From Mesorhabditis belari (taxonomy: Eukaryota > Nematoda > Chromadorea > Rhabditida > Rhabditidae): a stretch of 64,000 nucleotides of DNA. Location: positions 1,167,501 through 1,231,500 of the forward strand of contig CAUEEP010000737.1 in the NCBI GenBank assembly GCA_958450365.1. The letters are read 5' to 3'. Position numbers and translations under genes: made by a program. Below, one piece after another: positions 38,701 to 50,700 of the stretch (position 1 is the first letter of the stretch; the number at the start of each line of letters is the position of its first letter). Below the pieces are notes generated by a model. That model did not search any database. It was not told where the DNA came from and saw only the letters and a list, made by a program, of their open reading frames with translations.

Positions 38701-41700
38701 TTCCCCTATTCTACAGCTTTCACTCGGAATTTGTACTGTGTCCGGGCGTGAGATCGTTGACTTTCATGTGAGTGTCTTGACTTTCTCCAGCATGGAACCC
38801 AGCGACCAGCTGCCTGATCTTGTTTCTCCACTACATAGTGAGAGATTTCCCAGCTCCGCCATCATCCTCTGAACACAGGAGTTGTTAGTTTCAAGCTTCG
38901 ATCAGAAGTCTAAGATCAGAAATTTTTAAACTATCTTCTGGTTTTGACTTAAAAGGGGTCAGGAAAATTACAAGCTCTTTCTCTCTACACAAATTTTGAT
39001 CCAAATGAGAAACTGGATATTATAATACAACAGTACTATGTACTAGGGTACTAATCTTTACATTACTATGTATATAGTAGTGATTAGATACTTGTTACTT
39101 TGTACTTACTATTAGTAACAAACAAATTTCAAAAATCCAATCTCAAGCCAAAGTACGTAAGAAAAGAATGAACGAATGAAGTTTAGTTTAGTTTTCGTTT
39201 TTGTAACCTGAATAAAACCTGGTGGCTTCCAATCAAGATCACAGGTGTTTTTCTGTCACATTTGAGACGTTCAACGGACTGCGTGGTTTCGCTGGATGAT
39301 CGGGAACCAGATCACTTTCTCACCGAGAAATCGAAAAATACTGAGCAAATGACCTAAAACGAACTCCTCAGCCGGGTCCACCCACCCTCATTCTTCGCTG
39401 TGATCAGATACTGTGCCCGCGTCTTTCTCTTCGATTTTTTGCTGAACTTGGTCTTACAGTCCTGGGCTTGCACCAGATGCCGATCATCTGATTCCACCGG
39501 TTCGCCAGCAAAAGTCCGCGTGATCTAAAGGGGAATTTGAAGGGTGGTAATGTCAGGGAATTGAGCGCATCGCTGTGGCGGTGGTTCCTCGCTCACCGGA
39601 ATCACCAATCCACAGTCTTGACCACCTGGCATCGCGTTAAACTCTTTGAATCGAATTCCCCGATCGATCACCTGCGCCACCAAATTTCAAGAACCAAATT
39701 TCCTGAAGGCTGGAGTAAGAATCTTATTCTCAGAAATGTAGAAAAACTTGGTAGATGGATAGAATGAAATGAACTCACAATGTTCCCAGTTTTCTGTATG
39801 TGGCTAAATTCCGTTGGATCGGAGGGGGTCTCCAGTTCCAGCTTCTTGTTCCTTGGCTCGAATTGGGAAAGTGTACTTCTCTCTTCCTTTCTAATCCATT
39901 CACCGATGCTTCCGTTTGACCGGCGGGGCACCGTTTTTGATTTCTTTCCAATTTGGTGAGAATTCGTTCCTTTCACCTCGATCACATAGTTCTCCAATGG
40001 TGCGCCTCCACTCATCTTTTGGTGGGGTCCACTGAAAGAAAATTGTTGCTTAAAGTGTGTTAAGCTCCAAAGCGCCTCTAGCACCCTGATCTCTTTTGTG
40101 AAATTTTCAAAATATACGGTTTCTAGTGGATCTAATTCCTCCCCACTTTTGAAAGGAATAAGTGGGAATCAGTCTGCTAGAAAGAATGTTTTAAAGGCCA
40201 AAGTACAAAGTACAAAACAAGTTTTCTAGTGTGACCCACTCCTAAGATCAACATGATCCTTATCCCAATCAGTGATCTCTCTAGGTTGTCCGGGCTTACC
40301 CGGTTGCATCGTAGGGATTCTAGCGACTACCGGAGAAAATGTCTCTAATGGAGCCGGATTCTCCTTCAGAGTTTACTGCAGAAACGCGGAATTTGTATTC
40401 ATGACCTTCAAGAAGTCCATCCACATTGGCGGCTGCTTGCCTGGCGGGTACCTGAATGTTTCGAATTTGAAAACTGATAAAACGCTAGTGAAGCCAAGTT
40501 CCATTAGATTTAGTTATAAGTTTTTCCAAGATATTCCGACTTAATGGAGTAACAAGTCCAAATTCAAATAAGGTCAGCTTTATGGTTAAGTTATTTACCT
40601 TCAACGCCGGTACCCATCTGCTGTGAGTGGCTGTGTCGAATTTCTCGACGAGATAATTTTCCAATGGAACTCCTCCATCTAAAACTTAGAACTTAAAAAG
40701 TTTACTCAAGAATTCCCACCATCCTCTGGTGGTTTCCAATCAAGAGTCACTTGATCTTCGCTTGAACATTTGAGACCTCGCGGGCCTTGGGGTGGGATGG
40801 TTTGTCGATGACGGTCACCTAGAGAAATAGAGATTAAAATAGTACAAAAAGTTTTTATATTTGGAAAATAAAAATTGTTATTGAAAATCTAGATATTTAA
40901 GTAGTAAAAGTCAAATATTACTAGTTTAAAAATAACCAACTGGGTTTAATTATACGATTAAAGCTTAGCTTTTTACCTTAAGCATACAATAGCTTGCCTT
41001 AGATTCAAATATAAAATAGTTTAGCTTCTAATATCAGCCTACGATAGCTTTCTTTAGATATACTATGTATTCTTTGTTTAAGCTATATGATTACATATCA
41101 ATTTCTTCAATTTTCATGATTTTTTAAACCACAATTTCAATCTTCTCCTTACATTGCACGTAGCCGAATCGGTTCCATTCTCATTTTGTGCCTTCAACGT
41201 GTACTTTCCAGTGTCTCCGCGTTCAGTTTGACGCATCTGAATTCAAAGGTTTACTTTCAAAAAAATGCTCAATTACTTGGAATTTGGTGACATTCGGTGG
41301 ATTTTCCAATTAGATCCCGCCTCCATTTTTCAATTTTTTTCCTCCAGGGCCAGACCAGGGGAGTGTTGAAGTTGGTTCTCCGTCAACGGGTACATCGAAA
41401 GCCAAAATTTGGCCAGCACGAATGGTGATGTCTTCGGAGCGCCAAGGTCGATTCTTGGGAGCCACTAAATGAAAAAAAATAGTTAAGAATCAGGATAAAG
41501 ATGTTGGATATCTAAATCCTAATAGAAGCTTGTGTCAACTTCACTTCAAGATTCTATTTTCTAACCTAGCTACAGAGCTTTGGGTGTTTTCAAAGCCGTA
41601 CTAACAAGGCCAGGGCAGGTCCAGGAATAACTCTAATATTTACTGTAGCAACGAAAGTTTTAGTTTTCACGTTAAAACTCACGATTTCTTGGTTTCGCTA

Positions 41701-44700
41701 TAACGGGTTTTGATGGATCTGATGGATCAGAAGGTCCTCCTTTATTCACAGCAACAATACGGAATTCGTATTCTTCGTTTGGTGTCAAATCAGGCACAGT
41801 GGCTGTCGTTTGACCACCAGGGACACTGATTGCTGGTTCCCATCTGGAATTGCTTTCCTATCAAAGTTGTTCTCTACCACTATACTACGTACTAGATTCG
41901 TTTTTAAATTTGCAGTCAAGTTGGTTCTTTAAAGTCTTTTCAACTTTTCAACAACCACTTACCGTCCATATTTTGTTCTCTTCTCGATTTGGTACTCTTC
42001 AATAGGCGCGCCTCCATCGTCTAAAAGTTGAAATGCTCAAGAATAGGTTCTCAAAATCCTTACTCAATGGTGGATCCCATTTCAAATCAACATGATCAAA
42101 GTCCCAATCGGTTGGCTCAGGTTTCCCGGGTTTATCCGGTCTCTCGTAGGGATTTTTTGCAAGAATCTCCGCCTCGTTTTCCAATGGTTCTGAGGCTCCC
42201 TCGCCGTTCACTGCCTGAATTTCGGCTTTTATCAAACACATTGATCACTTTAGGTACTACTTTAATACTCTAATTATCGTAAACATTCTAATAGAATAGT
42301 CGGCTCCGAGGGGTACATTAACTCTTAGTATCTAGTAGTTGAAAAGTGAAAGCCAAAATTTTTCACAAACCTTGACACGGAATTTGTAGTGATCCCCTTT
42401 GTTGAGGGTGTCCACTTGGAATTTTGTGTCAGCTGTGCGACCACATGGGACCCACAATCCGTCTTTTGTGTTCATCTTCTCGATTTCGTAGAATTGAATC
42501 GGCTCTCCGCCGTCATCCTCTACAAAATTCGATTTGATTTTAACAAATAGGTAATCAGAATTTCTTCTTTATGCTTACCAGAGTTTAGCTTATAAACAAA
42601 CTACAGCACTACTAATAGGTAGGCCTACAATAGGACGTGTCTACTGCTAGACTGCTACAGTCTACTTCCAATAGAACTGCTACAGTCTACTTGTAATGCT
42701 CAAAAGCACTCTTTCTGATGCACTGAATGTTTGAGTTTCTTGCAGAAATGAGTCAGAATCGCAAGAAAAGTGAAGAACAAAGTGCACCAGAAGGGCTGTG
42801 TTTACATTTATTGAGTACAAAGAACAATTGTAAAGCTTAAGATTTTTACCTGGTGGTTTCCAGTCTAAATTGCATCGATCCTCAAACACATCAGTTACAT
42901 CAAGCGGTCCTTTCGGTTTCCCGGGTTTTCCTTTCACTTTCACTTCGAATGTCACCTAGGATTTGATAAGTTTAAAAATTTTTTTTTTTTGGTCAAATTA
43001 CCGAATCAGTTCCATTCTCGTTTGTGGCAGTGATTGTATACTTGCCACTTTGTTTCCGCGTGGCTTTCGGGATACAGAAACGAGAGAGGTAATCTTGATC
43101 GTCTGTTTGAACGCCGGCACCATGCACTGATCCACCTATGATATAATAATAAGAAAGCTGATTTTTCTTGATCAAAGCTTACCAGTGAAAGTCCAGGTGA
43201 CATTCGGTGCCGGTTCTCCATCGATGTGAATCTTGAAATCAACAGCGCCGCCCACTCGTAAAACATGATCCTCAATGTCTTCGCGATGAATGTGTGGTGG
43301 CACTGAATTGAGATATTATATTATATCTTTATTCAAAACATTTTCAGAAATCTATTAGAGTCGAGTTTTAGATTTCAAACATTTAAAGCACAATTTCATA
43401 AGAAAATCGAAAGAAACGTAAAAGGAAAAAAAAACTTTTTGGATAGCCGAATAGTTTTTGCTTTAAAGGCTTTTACAAACAATTAAAGTTATCCTACTTC
43501 TGAAAAAGTTTGAATCAAGTGCGCTAAAAGTTTATTTACACTTTTGAGCACAAAGTACACGGCAAAACACTTACAATTTCTGCATTTAGCCACAACGGTG
43601 TCCGTTGGATCAGACGCTTCTCCTTTGCCAGCCTTGTTTTTAGCTCTAATGCGGAATTGGTATTCTTCGCCTTCTTTCAAGCCATCAATCTAGAAATTCA
43701 TTAGATTGGACAGAATGATTTCGAAATCTTTAATTCAAAATCTTTCAAATCTAGATCTTAGATATTCAAAGCTATACCGTAGCCGCTGTCGCATCACCAG
43801 GCACAACAAGCGCCTCTTCCCATCGTCCTCTCTTATCTTTCTTCTCAATGATATAAGCTTCAATGGGTGCTCCTCCATCATCATTCACTGGTTTCCAAGC
43901 AAGATCCACATGATCTTTATCCCAATCAACAAGCTGTAAACAAATTTCTATTGTAACCAAGTCTAAAATTTCGTTAAGCCATCAGTTTACAGTTTTTATC
44001 TTTCTCAACCTCACCTCTGGTTTGTCAACCTTTCCAGGTAAATCATATGGATTTTTGGCGACGATGGCCGTGTCTGCTGTCAACGGCTCTGACTCTCCTT
44101 CCTGAAAAAATATAGCATAATTTTTATAGATAAGCAGATCGAATCTTTACCTTATTAACGGCTTTGACTCTGAACTTGTACTCGTGTCCGGGTTGCAAGT
44201 TCGCCACTTGAGTCGTCGTGCCATCCGATCTTCCACAAGGAACCCATCTACCCGTGGCCATATCCATTTTCTCTATCTCATAGTGATCAATCGGGCAACC
44301 ACCTGGGAATTGTTTTTGTTTTTGTTTAGAAAGGATCAGTTATGCATTTAAGCCAACAACACGAACTCACCATCATCCTCAGGCGGTGCCCATTCCAATG
44401 TGCAATGATCCTCAAACACATCCGTCACATCCAAAGGTCCCATCGGTGCTCCGGGTTTCCCCAGCACGATCACCTCGACAGTGTGCGAGTCTTTTCCACT
44501 AGCGTTCGTTGCAGTCAGTGTATATTTTCCAGCTTGGGCTCTTTGCGCACCCTTCAGCACAAAATGAGTTCGATAGTCCTCATTGTTCACCCGAATCTTA
44601 TCAGAGATCGGTTTCTCATTGAACGTCCACACTTTGTCCGGTGGTGGCTCACCACGCACTGGCACATCAAATTCTACATCTTGTCCAACTTTAACGGTGA

Positions 44701-47700
44701 TCGTCTTCATCGCCTCTCGATCAATCCATGGCTTTAGATTTCTCGGCTTAGCGGTGACACGTTGTGATGGATCCGAGGCTTCTCCTGGGCCAGCTTTGTT
44801 CACAGCTTTGATCCGGAATCTAAATTTTCTTGTTATTTAGAATTCTAGAATAACTAGAGTGGATTCTAGTTATTTAAACGCTAAAAATTTGTACTTAAAA
44901 GTAAACTTACTGATATTCTTCTCCTTCTTTCAGATTCAATACATCCGCTTCACATTGAGGACCAACCTAAAAGAAAATTGGTGATTAAAGATCCATTGAA
45001 AACAACTGTTTCAATTAAGCTTCAGTTGTAAACTATAAATTGTACAAGCTTTAGAATCTTATTGTAAACTTGTTTAGAAACTATATCTATTCATTTTGAG
45101 GCAGATTATTTATGAAATCAACTCAGAAACTCACTTTCGCGCACTCTTGCCACTCTTTTCCGTGTTTGCTTTTCTTTTCAATGATGTAGCCAGTGATCGG
45201 TGCACCACCATCAGAGCTTGGAGGTTCCCAGGCAAGGGATACCTAGATTTTCATTTATTACTCTAATAAACCACCATAATGATGACATAATGATCGTAAT
45301 AATATTTACCTTGTTCGAATCCCAATCAACAATATCGGGTGGCGGGGGTTTTCCGGGTTCATCGTACGGATTCTTCGCTTTGGTCTCTTTATCAGCATTC
45401 AACGCATCCGATGCTCCCTCTTTATTCACGGCTTTCACACGGAATTGATACGTTTGTCCCTTTTTCAAGCCATCAATATGTGCCTAAATTCTTTTTATCT
45501 AGTTTTTTGTAGTTAGAAATCTCACCTTTGTGTCTTTCACTTTGGCACACGGTACCCATCGGCCAGTGGATGTGTCGAGCTTCTCAACCTCGTAGTACTC
45601 GATCGGCTCACCGCCATCATCCTCTGAAAGTTATATTATACTATCTAAGATCTATATCTAGATTATGTTTAGATAAATTTCTATGTAAAAAAAATTTGAC
45701 TTGGTGGTTTCCAGGCGAGATTGCAATTGTCTTCGAAGACGTCGGTGACCTCAAGTGGACCCTCAGGTTTCGCGGGGCGATCGAGCACCTAAAAATTGAG
45801 TGGTGCATTGGGTTTACGGATAGAAATTGTTAACAAACACCTAATTACTGGTAGCTATTGTTATCTATAAGCTATAAGCTTTAGCAGCTATTTGTCATCT
45901 TAAAAGCTCTCCATAATCACCGTAAGATTTGCCGCCTCGGTATCCTCTCCATAGGAGTTTTTCACTGTCAACCGATATTCTCCAATATCGCCTCGAGCTG
46001 CCGCTGAAATGCAGAGAATCGTGTGATCGGTTTTCTTTGTCTCAATCGAGAGCCGAGCGTTCATCTCAACGGCTTTTCCGTCTCTTGTCCAGGTTACCTA
46101 GAATTTTTTTGTTTGGATGATCGTCTTCGCCATGGCCGAGTGGCTAAGCGCCCTGTATCTCAGTCGGAACTAGTCGGGAGATCAAGGGTTCAGTCCCGCC
46201 GCCTAGCTCCCGGTTCTTTTTTCATATTTTGTTTCCCTATGTTTAGGACTTGTGCTTGTGTATTGTATGTACATTATTCGTGCGTGAATTCTATTTTAAA
46301 GTTCTCTCACATCCGGTGGTGGTTCTCCTCCAATCTTCACATCCCATCTCACAGATTGTCCGGCTTTCACAGTGATCGATCGAAGGCATTCGTGTTTCAG
46401 CCAAGCAGGGACGAATTTCGGCTTAGCCATTTGTTTCTCAGATGGTTCCGAGGGTTGACCGGCGCCGCCCTAGAATTCCAAATGTTAAAAAATGAAAGAT
46501 GTCAGAGCTTGGATTAAATGTAGTAGAATAAAAAAATTTACCTTGTTCACAGCTCTCACTCGGAATTGATATTCAGATCCCTCCTTGAGTCCTTTCACCG
46601 AAGCATTCGTCGTTGGTGATCTCATGATCTCTTTCCATTCTTTTGTCACCGGATCTAGAGAGATCTTAGTTTTCAAGGCTTTAAAGCACAAATCCACCTC
46701 TCACTTCAACAATGTATTGCTCAATTGGGGCTCCACCGTCTTTCTGGAATGGAAATTAGATATAATTATGATAGTTAAACATAAATGTAAGTTTAACAAT
46801 TTGCTTACCAATGGCGGATCCCAGGCAAGATCAATCCGATCGGCGTCATAGTCGGTGACCATCGGACGCCCGGGTTTTCCCGGTTCATCCCACGGATCCT
46901 AGATAAGAGTTTGTATTCAAATTTTAATATATAATTCATATCTAGCTTTAATTTGCAAATTTTATAACTAAAACTAACTATCTACAGTACTGGACAATGA
47001 AATTTCATATTTGAAAATGGGTCGTCACTTTCGCGCGTCTGTAACTCCCTTTGTCTTTGAGTTTAAACTCTCTGCAGTAAGACATTTCTTGAAAGCTCTT
47101 TTCAAGGGACTACACAATGGTAATATTAATATTTAGAAATACGGTAAAGACATGGGAGTTACAGACACGCGGAAAGTGACGATCTTTTTTTCAAATATCA
47201 TATTTCATTGTCCAGTAGTGTAGCTATTAGATTTCTATTGGAGATCCCGATCTTTATTCAAAAGTTTGTAAAAATTCAGCGAATTGCGTTTTTTGTACGG
47301 TCTATCAACAAAAGTCGATAAAGCCAGTGCGCTAGAAAGCGTGCGTTTACTTGTAATCACAAAGTACACATACCTTGATCGTCGTGTAATCATCAGCAGT
47401 GAGTGGCTCCGATTCTCCCTCGTTGTTCACGGCTTTGACTCTGGAATTTGGGATTCCATTTAAGCTTAGGATTCGATAACATAGAAACAGTACTAGATAT
47501 TAACAGTAATACAATTGTTCAGTACTAGTTACTAACAATAATACAATTGATTTTACCTAAACTTGTAGTTTCCCTTGTTCTTGAGGCCTTTCACTTTGAG
47601 ATTCGTGGTGCCCGGGTCGACTCGGCCGACCTAAAAACGGAATTTAAGTCAATCCTGAGTTAGATTTGATTCCAGAGAATTATCTGGTTCACTGGTTTGG

Positions 47701-50700
47701 TTAATTCTACCCATAGCTGAGCTCATCTCCAATCAGATTTCATTGAAAATCTTCTGATCTGCAATCTGGGATCCAGCTCAATCTAAACCACTACTTGACT
47801 CAATTTTACCTCAACAAATTTGCCCTTTTGATCCAAATCTTGTGCCTCAACAATGTATCCAGTCAACGGATCTCCTCCATCTAGATTCAATTATTATCCA
47901 TAAACTCCAAACTTTCTACCATCTTTTGGTGGATTCCAGCCGACTGTCGCTCCGTCAGCGCACACATCACTCACGTCAAGTGGGCCTAAAAAAACGACAT
48001 AATGTACAGTATTCCAGTACGGTAAAATACAGTGCATTACTTGACTTACCCTCTGGTGGCGCCGGTCTACCCACAACGGTGACCACGGCCGAGTCTTCGC
48101 AAGTGCCCGACGGATTCTTGAGCACAATCGTGAACTTGCCCGAATCACCGCGCTCAGCGTTCTCGATCTGGAAATGATCGTGCTTAAAATATCTGAATTG
48201 AATCTGAAAGCTTACCTTTAACACGTGTCTTCCCCTTTCTGTTGTCATCTTCACTCGACCGCCCGATTTCAGTGGTTTTCCATTCACCAACCAGCTCACT
48301 TCAGGCGTCGGTTCTCCAGAGATCGGCACGTCATATTTGATCGTTTCACCCACTTTCAAGCGTTGATCTTTGATGCCGCCTTTGATGAAACGAGGCTCAC
48401 CTAAATTAGGGTTAGATAGGAAAGTAGGCTAGTGGTAAAGTATCGTAGTAGTACATCAGAACAGCACAGTACATCAGAACTACAATAGAATGACCAGCTT
48501 TCTCTTACCGGTACAAAACTGTGTACTGGTAACAATTCTCGTACTTGGCTTAGCTTTTGCTTTCACCGATCGTCCATGATCATTCGGATCACCGGGACCG
48601 GCTTTGTTGACGGCTTTGATCCGGTAATAATACTCTTTTCCCTCCACCACTCGTTCATCAGTAAACGTCTGCTTAGCCTCTTTTGGATCATGCGCAATCG
48701 AGCCAACACGATTCCAATCCTAGAATTTCATTCTTAGCAATATGTAAACAATTATGCTACTAAAGATCTTTACTTAAAGCTAGAATTGATTTTAAGTATA
48801 TATCAGTTTGACTTTAAGATCAACTTTAAAATTATCGTACTTATCAGCTCAAATTTTCGACCTAGAATTAGTCTTGCTTACTGCAAAAATGTAAAGAAAT
48901 GAATGGCAAAGAATTTGGAATCAAGGGGAATTGAACCTTCTCCTTCTGCCCTTGATTTTCTGCTTATCAGGCAGATGCTCTACCACTGAGCTATAGCGGC
49001 TTCTTTGCCAAAGAAGAATCTAGTCTTACAAACCTTTTCACTCTTCTCTCTCCTCTCAATGATATACTCTTCTAATGGTGCTCCACCGTCATCTAAATGA
49101 TTTAAGTACATAAATTTATTACATAGTACATAAATTGACTACATAGTACATAAATATATTGTATATCGAAGACATAGAATACAGTAAACCCAACCCTCTG
49201 GTGGATCCCAGGCAATCGTGATGTGATCATTATCGACATCGACAAAGTCCATATTTCTCGGTTTTCCGGGCACAGCTGAAAGTTTAAAAGGGATAAAGCA
49301 ACTGGATAACTGGATAAGCGATTAAATTCAAACTAATCTATTCAAACTAATCTAAAAGCTGATCACTTACTGTAAGGATTCTTGGCGAGGATCGTCTCTC
49401 CAGTCAATGGATCGGACAATCCGACATCGTTCAGTGCTTTCACTCGGAACTTGTACTCGCCATGTTCTTTGAGGTCTTTCACCTGAATTTAAAAATTTCC
49501 ATTTATTTTTAAGCTTATCTTTACCATACCTTGAAACCAGCTCCCTTTGTCTCTCCAATTTTCGCCCATTGACCCGATCGTCCCTCTTGCATCTCAACAA
49601 TGTAAGCTTTTGCCGGGTTCTCCTCGCCTAGAATTCGACTTTATTAAGATAAAGTAGTACTAGTACCGTAATCTATACAATACTCTATACAATCCACTAA
49701 TCATTACCATAATCTCAATCACCGACCTTTATCTCCTTCTCCCCATTTGAGATCACAGCCCTCAGCGGTAACATTCGTTGTCTCCAATGGGCCTTTCGGT
49801 GGCTTTGGTTTATCCTAAAGTTCAAAAGTTAAACAAATTATATAACTTTCTATTTAAGTAATAATACCTTAACATAGAGCTCAAATGGTGCAAGGGCTGT
49901 TCCAGCTGAATTCCCCAACTCGAGAGCCCATTTCCCGGCATCGGCGAGCGCTGGGTTCTTCCATTTGATCACTGCCTCGTCGCCTTCAATCACCACCTAG
50001 AATTTATTTATCATTGAATCCAATAATTTGCATTTCTCACCTCAACAAGATCTCTCATTTTATCCAAATCGACGGGTTGTCCATTCTTTAGTAAGCGAAT
50101 TTTCGGTAAATTTCGCTGTCCCTTGATTGAGAACGGGATTCTCACCTAGAAATAGTTGATAAGAAAAAAAGCATTGTTAAGATTAAATGGTGATTTAAAT
50201 GATGATTTAAATGGTGATTTAAAAGCTACTATCAAATTTCCTTACTTCACACGGTTCTCCAGCTTTCGCCTCGATTGTTTTTGGTTTCCAGTTAAAGACA
50301 GGTTTCTTCTCACCCTCACCAACTGTGACTAGGCAAGAGCCTCGAAGGCCAGCCTAAAGAAGAAGAAGACCATGACCTCTACTGTAATCACAAACCTGAT
50401 CAAACTCGTACGTGTCCCCTTCACCCATCTCGATCTTCGAGATCTTCAATGTGTGCACTCCATTTCTCGAGCTACACTCGAATTTCCCACCAGGTTTTGA
50501 TGAAATTGGCTAGATTTTGCAATTTTGAGGATTTCTCTAAAGAAATTGACAAACCTTTCCTTTAACAAACCATGTGCCAGGCGTTTTTGTGTCCTTTGTC
50601 TCACAACGGAGATCAACTGTTTCTTTCTCGATTACATCCATGTCTTTGAGAGGAACGATGAACTTGTTAAGGGCTAAAAAGTAAATAATTCTTTATGATT

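Larger units (their letters stand above)
35095..41470 (-). other. unc-22: Twitchin Fn3/Ig block with many frame breaks
   Basis: The protein is recognisable throughout as Fn3-Fn3-Ig units, but exons are repeatedly broken by one- or two-base changes, often in short runs of one base. Examples on the plus-strand coordinates: 35095-35106, about 35507, 35540, 37205, 37330, 37665, 37805, 37967, 38195, 38315, 38735, 38800, 40300-40315 and 40760. There is also an in-frame TAA at 41310-41312. Exons between 36.2 and 36.65 kb are intact. Each break can be explained by comparing the two flanking frames with the domain consensus. Assembly error is the simplest reading. Confidence 0.85.
41690..49815 (-). 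other. unc-22: Twitchin Fn3-Fn3-Ig repeats, intact
   Basis: Four to five full Fn3-Fn3-Ig super-repeats of about 300 residues each, with short introns between and within domains. Landmarks from N to [184 protein letters not shown]. Frames are clean throughout, in contrast to the adjacent 35-41 kb stretch. Confidence 0.92.

Noticed and set aside
35095..41312. unc-22 as a pseudogene
   Set aside because: Breaks are confined to one stretch. The kinase and more than 25 kb of other exons are intact, so sequence error is more likely than gene death.
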